Notes under the pieces: generated by a model
Seen by the model: only the letters and a program-made list of their open reading frames with translations
What the model was told of the DNA's origin: nothing
Database searches by the model: none
Position numbers and translations under genes: made by a program
Part shown: positions 16,223 to 23,400 of the stretch, in pieces
Position numbering within the stretch: position 1 is the first letter of the stretch
How the letters are laid out: each line of letters starts with the position of its first letter
Assembly (NCBI RefSeq): GCF_000308435.1
Contig: NZ_BAFR01000148.1
Location: 1 to 64,000, forward strand
Length of the DNA: 64,000 nucleotides
Origin: Nocardia araoensis NBRC 100135
Lineage (GTDB): Bacteria > Actinomycetota > Actinomycetes > Mycobacteriales > Mycobacteriaceae
Direction of reading: 5' to 3'

Positions 16223-16828
16223 TCACTCGGGATCGGCCACGCGCCCGGTGTCCACCGCGTCGAGCACCCGGGACAACGTGTCGAACAGCAGCAGGTCCAG
16301 CCGGCCCTGGTCGACGTCGTCGCGGGACAACCACTGCACCGTCAGGTCCTCGGCCATCGCCCACCACGATCGCACCACCAAGCGCTCGGCGGTGGACCGC
16401 GCGGGCCTGCCGAGCGCGGCGAATACCCGATCGGTCAGCTCGTCGTGCATCCGCTCCATGATCGACTCGAGCACGGGATCCTGCCCCGCGGCGCGCAGCA
16501 GCCCCACCAGCGGTCCGCTGCGCTTGCGCATGTAGCTCACGAAGTTGGCGATCATCGACGCGAGCGGGTCGGCGGCGGCGGGGTCGGGACCGGTGGCGCG
16601 CAGGAATCGCTGCGACGCGGCGCGGACGAGCTGCGCGTAATAGTCCTGCTTGGTCGGGAAATAGTGGAACAGCAGCCCGCGCGAGATGCCCGCCTGCTGT
16701 GCGACCGCGTCGACGGTGATCTGGTGCCAGGGCCGGTCGATCAGCATGCCGAGACCGATCCCGATCAGTTGCCTGCGCCGGTCGTCCGCCGAGCGGCGGC
16801 CGCTCGGCTGCACGGCGACGTCGGTCAT
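16223..16828 (-). CDS. TetR family transcriptional regulator
   Basis: A 201-residue TetR-type repressor with the HTH VDAVAQQAGISRGLLFHYFPTKQDYYAQLV at residues 40-70 and a helical ligand domain. The start at 16828 follows GAGGAGGG; the earlier in-frame start at 16849 would overlap the palindrome. It is divergent from an acyl-CoA dehydrogenase/phosphotransferase operon. Two copies of the same 15-bp palindrome lie between them. By analogy with FadR-like TetR proteins, the inducer is probably an acyl-CoA made or consumed by the operon. Confidence 0.93.
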   Translation of the reverse strand: MTDVAVQPSGRRSADDRRRQLIGIGLGMLIDRPWHQITVDAVAQQAGISRGLLFHYFPTKQDYYAQLVRAASQRFLRATGPDPAAADPLASMIANFVSYMRKRSGPLVGLLRAAGQDPVLESIMERMHDELTDRVFAALGRPARSTAERLVVRSWWAMAEDLTVQWLSRDDVDQGRLDLLLFDTLSRVLDAVDTGRVADPE

Positions 16829-16841
16829 CCACCCTCCTCTA

Positions 16842-16856
16842 TTGAGCAATGCTCAA
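16842..16856. promoter_or_regulatory. TetR operator, copy 1
   Basis: TTGAGCA-A-TGCTCAA is a perfect 15-bp palindrome 13 bp upstream of the TetR start. A second copy begins 44 bp away at 16886. Repetition in a TetR divergent promoter makes it a strong operator candidate. Confidence 0.75.
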
Positions 16857-16885
16857 CAATATGCTACCAATGACCTGACCGGAAG

Positions 16886-16900
16886 TTGAGCAATGCTCAG
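16886..16900. promoter_or_regulatory. TetR operator, copy 2
   Basis: TTGAGCA-A-TGCTCAG, identical to the copy at 16842 except for the last base. It ends 18 bp before the acyl-CoA dehydrogenase start, overlapping its leader, where bound repressor would block expression. Confidence 0.72.
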
Positions 16901-16918
16901 CGAACCTCGAGGATGGGT

Positions 16919-18127
16919 ATGGACTTCACGCATTCCGACCGAGCCGTCCGCCTCACCGACCAGGTGCGGCAGTTCGTGCGCGACGAGATCGAGCCGCGCG
17001 ACGAGGAGCACGCCGCCGCCCTGCGGGAAGCGCCGTGGGCGGTCCCCACGGTGGTCGAGGAGCTCAAGAAGAAGGCGCATGACGCGGGTCTGTGGAACCT
17101 CTTCCTGCCCGATCCGGAATTCGGCGCTGGGCTGAGCAACGTCGATTACGCCCCGATGGCGGAGGCGATGGGCAGCTCCGGCTGGGCGCCGGAAGTGTTC
17201 AACTGCAACGCGCCCGACACCGGCAACGCGGAGGTCCTGCTGCACTACGGCAGCGCCGAACAACGGCAGCAGTGGCTGCGTCCACTACTGGACGGCACTA
17301 TCCGCTCGGCGTTCTGCATGACCGAACCCGAGGTGGCCTCCTCGGACGCGACCAACATGGCCGCGACCGCCGTGGTGGACGGCGAGGAGATCGTGCTCAA
17401 CGGCCGCAAATGGTGGAGCACCGGCATCGGTCACCCGAACTGCAAGTTCGTCATCTTCATGGGCCTCACCGACCCGGAGGCGCACCCGTACCAGCGGCAC
17501 TCGATGGTGCTGGTCCCGCTGGACACACCGGGCGTGCGGGTCGAACGGATGCTCACCACCTTCGGCTACCTGGACGAACCCTTCGGCCACGGCGAAGTCA
17601 CCTTCACCGACGTGCGCCTGCCGCTGGACGCCGTGATCGCCGGTCCCGGACGTGGCTTCGAGATCGCCCAGGGCCGTCTCGGCCCCGGCCGCATCCACCA
17701 CTGCATGCGCGCCATCGGCCTGGCCGAGCGCGCGCTCGAACTGGCCTGCCGCCGCGCCCTGTCGCGCACCGCGTTCGGCAAGCCGCTGGCCAACCTCGGC
17801 GGGAACCGCGAACGCATCGCCAACGCGCGCGTCGCGATCGATCAGGCGCGGCTGCTCGTGCTGAACACCGCCTGGCTGCTGGACACCAAGGGCTTGGCGG
17901 GCGCGCGCAGCGAGGTCTCCCAGATCAAGGCGGTCGTGCCGAGGATGACCCAAGAGGTGCTCGACATGGCGATCCAATTGCACGGCGGCGCGGGGCTTTC
18001 CGACGACTTCCCGCTGGCGCGCGCGTTCGCCGGTATTCGTTCGCTGCGCTTCGCCGACGGCCCCGACGAGGTGCACCTCAGCCTGATCGCCCGCCAGGAG
18101 CTGCGCAAGTACGGGACCGACCGGTGA
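16919..18127 (+). CDS. Acyl-CoA dehydrogenase (ACAD10/11- or LvaC-like)
   Basis: A 402-residue flavin-dependent acyl-CoA dehydrogenase. It has CMTEPEVASSDATNMAA, then the FAD-binding stretch NGRKWWSTGIGHPNCK, and the C-terminal AIQLHGGAGLSDDFPLARAFAGIRSLRFADGPDEVH typical of the long-chain/ACAD11 branch. ATG 16919 is six bases after GAGG; two in-frame starts further upstream run into the operator. It overlaps the following phosphotransferase by GTGA (18124-18127). Coupling of this dehydrogenase branch to an APH-like kinase parallels human ACAD10/ACAD11 and LvaC/LvaA, where a 4-hydroxyacyl-CoA is phosphorylated and the phosphate eliminated. Specificity here is inferred. Confidence 0.93.
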   Translation: MDFTHSDRAVRLTDQVRQFVRDEIEPRDEEHAAALREAPWAVPTVVEELKKKAHDAGLWNLFLPDPEFGAGLSNVDYAPMAEAMGSSGWAPEVFNCNAPDTGNAEVLLHYGSAEQRQQWLRPLLDGTIRSAFCMTEPEVASSDATNMAATAVVDGEEIVLNGRKWWSTGIGHPNCKFVIFMGLTDPEAHPYQRHSMVLVPLDTPGVRVERMLTTFGYLDEPFGHGEVTFTDVRLPLDAVIAGPGRGFEIAQGRLGPGRIHHCMRAIGLAERALELACRRALSRTAFGKPLANLGGNRERIANARVAIDQARLLVLNTAWLLDTKGLAGARSEVSQIKAVVPRMTQEVLDMAIQLHGGAGLSDDFPLARAFAGIRSLRFADGPDEVHLSLIARQELRKYGTDR

Positions 18128-19179
18128 GCGTTCCCGGAGCCACCGCCGTCCGCGCGGAGGACGCCTTCGACGTCGCCGCCGTGCACACCTGGCTCGCCGA
18201 ACGGGTGCCAGGACTCAGCGGTCCGCCCGAGGTGCGCCAATTCTCCGGGGGCGCGTCCAATCTGACGTATCTGCTGCGCTACCCGGACCGTGACCTGATC
18301 CTGCGCCGTCCGCCGAGCGGCACGAAGGCGGCTTCCGCGCACGACATGGGCCGCGAATTCCTGGTACAGGAGCGGCTGCGTCCGCACTACCGCTACGTGC
18401 CGCGGATGGTGGCCCGCTGCGCCGATCCGGACGTCATCGGCAGCGACTTCTACGTGATGGAGCGCGTGGCGGGGACGATCCTGCGCGGCGATCTGCCGGA
18501 AGGCTTCAGCCTGTCGCCCGAGCAGGCGAAGCGGTTGTCCACCGCGGCTTTCGACTGCCTGATCGAATTGCACCAGGTCGACCCGGAGGCGGCGGGTCTC
18601 ACCGGAATCGGCAAGGGCGCGGGCTACGTCGGCCGCCAGGTCGCGGGTTGGTCGCGGCGCTTCGGCAACGCGCGCACCGACAACGTCAGCGATTTCGCGG
18701 CGGTGATGGCCTGGCTCGACGCGAACCAGCCCGCGGACGTCGCTACCACCGTCATCCACAACGACTTCCGGCTCGACAATCTGGTGCTGGATCCGTCGGG
18801 CTCCGGCGCGATCGTCGGCGTGCTCGATTGGGAGATGGCGACCCTGGGCGATCCGCTGATGGATCTCGGTGGCGCGCTGGCGTACTGGGTGCAGGCGGAC
18901 GACGACGAGGTCATGCGGGCTTCCCGCCGCCAGCCGAGTCACCTGCCCGGCATGCTGACCCGCGCGCAGATCGTCGAACACTATTGCGCGCGCACCGGCC
19001 GCTCCGCGGAGAACTGGCCGTTCTACGAGGTCTTCGGGCTGTTCCGCTTGGCCGTCATCGCCCAGCAGATCTACTACCGCTACCACCACGGGCAGACCAC
19101 GAACCCCGCGTTCAAGGATTTCTGGATGCTGATCAACTACCTGGAGTGGCGCTGCCGGAAGGTCGCGGGGCTCGGGTAG
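18124..19179 (+). CDS. Phosphotransferase (ACAD10/11 kinase- or LvaA-like)
   Basis: A 351-residue aminoglycoside-phosphotransferase-fold kinase. It shows an N-lobe GGASNLTYLL and LILRRPPSGTKAASAHDMGREF, a catalytic loop VIHNDFRLDNLVLD, and the metal-binding GVLDWEMATLGDPLMDLG. This version of the signature is the one fused to acyl-CoA dehydrogenase in human ACAD10 and ACAD11. It starts with GTG 18124 inside the dehydrogenase stop. The likely substrate is a hydroxyacyl-CoA or hydroxy acid rather than an antibiotic. No DUF6285 gene accompanies it here, unlike the second copy at 44496. Confidence 0.92.
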   Translation: MSVPGATAVRAEDAFDVAAVHTWLAERVPGLSGPPEVRQFSGGASNLTYLLRYPDRDLILRRPPSGTKAASAHDMGREFLVQERLRPHYRYVPRMVARCADPDVIGSDFYVMERVAGTILRGDLPEGFSLSPEQAKRLSTAAFDCLIELHQVDPEAAGLTGIGKGAGYVGRQVAGWSRRFGNARTDNVSDFAAVMAWLDANQPADVATTVIHNDFRLDNLVLDPSGSGAIVGVLDWEMATLGDPLMDLGGALAYWVQADDDEVMRASRRQPSHLPGMLTRAQIVEHYCARTGRSAENWPFYEVFGLFRLAVIAQQIYYRYHHGQTTNPAFKDFWMLINYLEWRCRKVAGLG

Positions 19180-19191
19180 CGCGGGTCCGCG

Positions 19192-20466
19192 TCATCGTCC
19201 GAGCGCGAGGGACCCCATATCGGTGACCGTGCAGCCGTTCTCGACGGGTACCCCGGCGAATCGGTCCCGCAGCCACGCGAGCACGCTCGGCTCGGCGAGT
19301 GCGTTGAGGGTCAGATGTTCGCTGGCGTGGTCACGGACGTAGGCGACGCGCGCGGCGGGGTCGCGGCAGTAGGCGGCGGCGAGCGCGTCGGCGGGGCCGA
19401 TCGGGACGAGCCAGTCCGCGGTCGCGTGGTAAAGGAAGACCGGTGCGTCGGGCACCGACTTGCCCATTCTGGTGCGGTCGAAGACCGCGCGCAGCACCGG
19501 CGTGTGCAGCAGACCGCCCTGGACCAGGCTGTCGATGTCGAGGAACGGTTCCGTCGCGGCCTGATACAGCACGCAGCCGTTGTCCTTCGCGTCCAGCAAC
19601 CGCCGTCCCAGCGGCGTCGCGTTCGCCCGCAGGTAAGCGTCCAGTTCCGGTTCCTCCCGGGCGAGACCGATGACGGCGGCGGCGACCAGGCCCGCGCCCG
19701 GGCCCTTGTTCGCCGCCAGCGACAGGGCCTCGAGGTCGACATCGGTACCGCCGGAGACGACGCCGACGAGGTTCAGCTCCGGCGCGTAGGAACTGCGCGA
19801 CTCGGCCCCGTGCAGCGTGGGGATCGAACCTCCGGAGTAGCCCCACATCGCCACCTCGGTGTCCGGTCCCCGCAGTCCGAGTGGACCGAACCGCTCCGCG
19901 GCGCGGATGCCGTCCAGGGCGATCCGCGCGGCCAGCGGGCCGTGGGCGAACGCCGAGTTCGGCCCTTGATGATCCGGCACCACGACCGTCCACCCTTGCG
20001 CCAGCAAAGCCGGAACGCTGCGCAACTGGTCGATCTGCCCGTCCAGCAGTCCGGCCTGCACCGGCCTGCGCACCGTATAGGACGGTGCGCAGAACAGCCC
20101 GGTGGAATCCTCGGCGGCGTGCAGGGACACCAGCTTCCCGTTCGCCGCACGCGGTTTCAGCACCGTCGCGACAGCGGCGATGGGCTGGTCGACGCTGTTG
20201 TTCGACCGATAGGAGAGCTGCCAGGCCTCGGCATCCAGCGCCCCGGGAAGCTGGTCGGCGATGGTGATCGGCCGTGCGGCGAGGATCCCGCCGGGCCGTT
20301 GTGCGCCGACGAGTTCAGCGGGCGGCCGATAGAACGGATCCTGTTCCGGCGGGACCGGATCCGCCACCGCCGGGAGTTCCGGCTCGGCCTGCGAGGGCGG
20401 GCCCGGTATCGCCAGGAGCACCGAAAGAGCCGTTCCGACAACCGCACACCACCGTGCGAACACCAC
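19192..20466 (-). CDS. Secreted lipase (LIP family)
   Basis: A 424-residue protein of the actinobacterial/fungal secretory lipase family. The N-terminus (ARWCAVVGTALSVLLAIPGPPSQA) is a signal peptide with likely cleavage near residue 27. The mature part has the nucleophile elbow GYSGG (WGYSGGSIPT), the acid in YHATADWLVP and the histidine in DHASEHLTLN. Paired cysteines (LFCAPSY, DNGCVLY, YCRDP, ENGCTV) suggest extracellular disulphides. It may act on host or environmental triacylglycerols. It is convergent with the phosphotransferase gene (12 bp between stops) and divergent from nothing obvious, since the next gene upstream is on the same strand. Confidence 0.93.
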   Translation of the reverse strand: MVFARWCAVVGTALSVLLAIPGPPSQAEPELPAVADPVPPEQDPFYRPPAELVGAQRPGGILAARPITIADQLPGALDAEAWQLSYRSNNSVDQPIAAVATVLKPRAANGKLVSLHAAEDSTGLFCAPSYTVRRPVQAGLLDGQIDQLRSVPALLAQGWTVVVPDHQGPNSAFAHGPLAARIALDGIRAAERFGPLGLRGPDTEVAMWGYSGGSIPTLHGAESRSSYAPELNLVGVVSGGTDVDLEALSLAANKGPGAGLVAAAVIGLAREEPELDAYLRANATPLGRRLLDAKDNGCVLYQAATEPFLDIDSLVQGGLLHTPVLRAVFDRTRMGKSVPDAPVFLYHATADWLVPIGPADALAAAYCRDPAARVAYVRDHASEHLTLNALAEPSVLAWLRDRFAGVPVENGCTVTDMGSLALGR

Positions 20467-20584
20467 CGACGACCTCCCCGTGGAATCGACCGCTCATGCC
20501 GTGCATTTCGCGCCGACCGACCGCCCCGGCAGTCGCATCGTAACCAAAGCCCGCGCGCCGGAGCAGCGCAACGAGCGATCGGAC

Positions 20585-21259
20585 TCAGTTCGGTGCGGTG
20601 ATCTTGCTGATGGCGGCCCCGTCGTCGGCGGTGACCACCGTGACGAACTGGCGGTAGGTGCGGCTCGTGGCGTCGGGGCGCAACTCGGTGATCACCACGT
20701 CGTAGCGTCCGTCGAGCATGGGGGTGATCATCACGCAGTGCTGCGTTCCGGTGGGGACGGAGGCGATGCCCGCGTCGATCACGGCGACCGGCGGCACCAC
20801 GGCGTCCCGCACCGTCAGCGATCGCGCTACCGCTCCCGACCGGGTCACGTAGTAGGCGTGCTGGAAGGCCAGGATCACGTCCGGTCCCGAAGCCGTGGAG
20901 CCGGTCCCGTTGCCGCGCACCAATTGCGCGCCGCGGGTCGGCTCGCAGCCGGGGCCGCCGCCGAGCACCGGGTCCGCCACCGTGGCCGACTGCCGGGGTG
21001 CGGAGGCCGCGTCGGTGTAGACCAGGACCAGCGCGGCCGCGGCGAGCGAGGCGGCCAGTCCGGCGCCGCCGACCAGCCACGCGCGGCGCGCGCCCCGCCG
21101 CGCGCGGCGTCGATCGCGGTGGGCCCGATGCCGATCGCGCTCCCGGCGCGGCGGCGGCTCATGGGCGGAGATCATCCCGGGCCACGTGGGCACGCGTTCG
21201 GCCCTGACCCGGCCCCGGCGGGCGCGTCGGCCGCCGGGCTCGGACGTGTTCGACGACAT
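20585..21259 (-). CDS. Membrane-anchored DUF8176-like protein
   Basis: A 224-residue protein. Residues 1-58 are extremely Arg-rich; then comes one transmembrane helix (AWLVGGAGLAASLAAAALVLVY), so the basic end is cytoplasmic and the rest outside. The outer domain contains PGCEPTRGAQ, GPDVILAFQHAYYVTRSGAVARSLT and TQHCVMITPMLDGRYDVVITELRPD, a pattern that I recall from the Nocardia DUF8176 family. The two cysteines could form a disulphide. The first ATG at 21259 is used; M29 is an alternative start. Function unknown; it lies upstream of the lipase gene on the same strand but 118 bp away. Confidence 0.75.
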   Translation of the reverse strand: MSSNTSEPGGRRARRGRVRAERVPTWPGMISAHEPPPRRERDRHRAHRDRRRARRGARRAWLVGGAGLAASLAAAALVLVYTDAASAPRQSATVADPVLGGGPGCEPTRGAQLVRGNGTGSTASGPDVILAFQHAYYVTRSGAVARSLTVRDAVVPPVAVIDAGIASVPTGTQHCVMITPMLDGRYDVVITELRPDATSRTYRQFVTVVTADDGAAISKITAPN

Positions 21260-21521
21260 GATCTCGCCGCACCCCCTTTACCGGTGCCCATTCGGCCACC
21301 GTGGGTTCCCTCTCAATGCCGTTGCGCAATAACAACATTGCATATCTCCCTGGATTCTGTCGGTCGAATGCTCAACAGACAAGGCCGAACTCCGCCGAGA
21401 CGATCCCGGAACACGCGATACCGGCCCAACGGGACCGGGCGGTCGGTGCGGTTACGGGCCGATGCGCACCCGGCCCGGACGGAAGCGACCGCGGCCGCCC
21501 GCGGGCCGTAGCATCCCGCAC

Positions 21522-21944
21522 ATGAGTCAGCCGATGCCCCCGCCCTACCCGCAGCATCCCGCGCATCAGCCGCCCCCGCAGCCGTATCCCCCGCCACCGC
21601 CACCGCCACCGCAGTTCCCCATCCTGGTCTCGACCATGAACGACGTTCCCGGACAGAAGATCGTCCGGGTGTTCGGCGAGGTCGCCGGGCTGACCGTGCG
21701 CAGCCGCAGCTTCGGCTCGAACTTCAGCGCCGGTTTCCGCTCCCTGGGCGGCGGCGAGATCCCCGAGTACACCCAGCTGCTCTACCAGTCCCGGCACGAG
21801 GCGATCATGCGGATGTGCCAGCACGCGATGTCGTACGGCGCCAACGCGGTCATCGCGATGCGCTTCGACTGCAACGAAATCGCCGGCACCATGAGCGAGG
21901 TTGCGGCCTACGGCACCGCCGTTCTGCTCGAGCCCGCCGCGTGA
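21522..21944 (+). CDS. YbjQ/UPF0145 family protein with proline-rich N-terminus
   Basis: A 140-residue protein. Residues 1-30 are almost entirely Pro, Gln, His and Tyr, including a run of nine prolines; the rest is a YbjQ/DUF74 domain (STMNDVPGQKIVRVFGEVAGLTV, then YGANAVIAMRFDC and VAAYGTAVLLE). YbjQ proteins form pentamers and have an unclear role; some are annotated heavy-metal-binding. The ATG at 21522 is the start that gives the usual MSQP opening. The gene stands alone between two oppositely oriented genes. Confidence 0.85.
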   Translation: MSQPMPPPYPQHPAHQPPPQPYPPPPPPPPQFPILVSTMNDVPGQKIVRVFGEVAGLTVRSRSFGSNFSAGFRSLGGGEIPEYTQLLYQSRHEAIMRMCQHAMSYGANAVIAMRFDCNEIAGTMSEVAAYGTAVLLEPAA

Positions 21945-21949
21945 TCGGG

Positions 21950-22759
21950 CTATCCCCAGGTGAGCGGATCCAGATGGAGGAAGAAGCGCTGACGATCGGC
22001 GTCCAGATCGATGCCGTAGCGGGCGGCGAACGTCCGGTCGGCGTGTTCGGCAAGCCCCTCGTCCTGCCATGACTCCCTGGCGTTGGCCAGCAGCAGGGCG
22101 ATATCGGCGTACGGGTCGGCGATGCCCAGACGCCCGAGGTCGACGAAACCGGCGACCGTGTGCGTATCCGGATCGAGGATGATGTTGGGCAGGCACAGAT
22201 CGCCGTGACACACCACGGCTTCGGCGAATTCCCGGGTCATCCTGGACTCCAGTTCACCGGCCAGCCTGGTGAGCAAGACGGTGGGCGGAGTGCCCTGTTG
22301 TTCCTCCGGGAGGAACTCGGTGTGTACCGCACCCCGCACCACCACGTCCTGCGCCATCGCGAACATTCGCGCAAGGCCGCGATCGAACGGGCACGCTTCG
22401 GTGGGCAGGTCGTGCAGGCGCCGCACCGCGTCCGCGATGGCTTCCCAAGCACGGGTGAGCGTCCGGACCGGAACGGCGTCCGCGGCCACGCCGGGGACGG
22501 CGGCGGTGACCAAGCAGGCGCCGTCGTCATCGGCCCGCCAGTCCAGCACTTCCGGGCCGGGGATATCGTTGCCGCCGAGCCAGACGATCTTGTCCCGCTC
22601 CAGCGCGAGGGCGGCGACCTGTGCGGAGTCGACGCACTTGGCGTAGCGGGCGCCGTCGGCGGACCGGTACACCTCGGCGCCGGACTCTCCGCCGCCGACC
22701 GGCTCCCAGCGGCAATCGGACGGCAAGGCGGCACGAAAGCGAACAAGCGACTCGGACAC
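21950..22759 (-). CDS. APH(3'')-like aminoglycoside phosphotransferase (predicted streptomycin kinase)
   Basis: A 269-residue protein that follows streptomycin 3''-phosphotransferase APH(3'')-Ib/StrA along its full length: GGGESG near residue 22, ALERDKIVWL, ACLVTAAVPGV, ACPFDRGLARMF, catalytic VVCHGDLCLPN (H185, D187), metal-site VDLGRLGIADPYAD, and the same last seven residues LDPLTWG. It should phosphorylate the 3'' hydroxyl of streptomycin. One change is seen in the HGDPC loop (Leu for Pro). The GTG at 22759 is chosen by length; its GGAGG is only one base away, so the true start may differ slightly. Base use matches the neighbours, suggesting a resident gene. Divergent from marR. Confidence 0.88.
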   Translation of the reverse strand: MSESLVRFRAALPSDCRWEPVGGGESGAEVYRSADGARYAKCVDSAQVAALALERDKIVWLGGNDIPGPEVLDWRADDDGACLVTAAVPGVAADAVPVRTLTRAWEAIADAVRRLHDLPTEACPFDRGLARMFAMAQDVVVRGAVHTEFLPEEQQGTPPTVLLTRLAGELESRMTREFAEAVVCHGDLCLPNIILDPDTHTVAGFVDLGRLGIADPYADIALLLANARESWQDEGLAEHADRTFAARYGIDLDADRQRFFLHLDPLTWG

Positions 22760-22825
22760 GCCTCCGACGGTAGCAACGCGCGCGGCGCGTGACCCGCCGC
22801 GCAGACCTTCGGCAACCCGGATGTA

Positions 22826-22844
22826 TAGTTGCTCAAAGCAACTA
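22826..22844. promoter_or_regulatory. MarR operator in the APH/MarR divergent promoter
   Basis: TAGTTGC-TCAAA-GCAACTA is a perfect 7-5-7 inverted repeat, 50 bp before the MarR start and 67 bp before the divergent APH start. A further GTTG half-site follows at about 22845-22854. Arm content and spacing are typical of MarR proteins. Confidence 0.7.
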
Positions 22845-22893
22845 GTTGTGGTTGCCAATCAATTTGCTGGTGGGGAACGTCGAGGTGAGTGTC

Positions 22894-23391
22894 ATGTCCG
22901 CAACCGCTCCCGAACGCCGGGTCACGGCGGCCGAACTCGCGGCCGCCGACGAGCTCGGTCAGCGCCTGGTCCGCTTCATGCGTGCGGTCAATCGCGCGAA
23001 ATGGCAACCCGTCCGGCCCGGGCCGGACGGACTGGAGCGACTCGCCTACGCCGTGCTGTTCTCGCTCGTGCACGACGGACCGCAGCGCGCGGGCAGGCTC
23101 GCCGAATTGCTGCACGCCGAGGCATCCACCATCAGCAGACAGAGCAGACAACTCGTGGCGCACGGCCTGGTCGAGCGCAGAGCCGACCCGGTCGACGGCC
23201 GCGCGTGCGTGCTGGCGGCCACCGCGGAAGGCGTTCGCGTCTTCGAGGAGAATCGCGCCCAGCGCAACCGGTGGCTGGCCGACATCCTGGCCGACTGGCC
23301 CGCACCCGACCGCGACACCTTGACCGCGCTGCTCGACCGGCTCACCGCAGGAATAGAGACCACCACCCGACACCCAGCCGATCCGAAATAG
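22894..23391 (+). CDS. MarR family transcriptional regulator
   Basis: A 165-residue MarR-type winged-helix repressor: the HTH AGRLAELLHAEASTISRQSRQLVAHGLVERRADPVDGR lies near residues 68-105, with a dimerising helix at each end. GAGGTGAG precedes ATG 22894. The efflux transporter starts 9 bp after its stop, so the two are one operon, and the promoter has a MarR-type inverted repeat. By analogy, binding of a drug or aromatic compound would relieve repression of both regulator and pump. Whether it also controls the divergent aminoglycoside kinase cannot be told from position alone. Confidence 0.93.
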   Translation: MSATAPERRVTAAELAAADELGQRLVRFMRAVNRAKWQPVRPGPDGLERLAYAVLFSLVHDGPQRAGRLAELLHAEASTISRQSRQLVAHGLVERRADPVDGRACVLAATAEGVRVFEENRAQRNRWLADILADWPAPDRDTLTALLDRLTAGIETTTRHPADPK

Positions 23392-23400
23392 GGCTCATCC

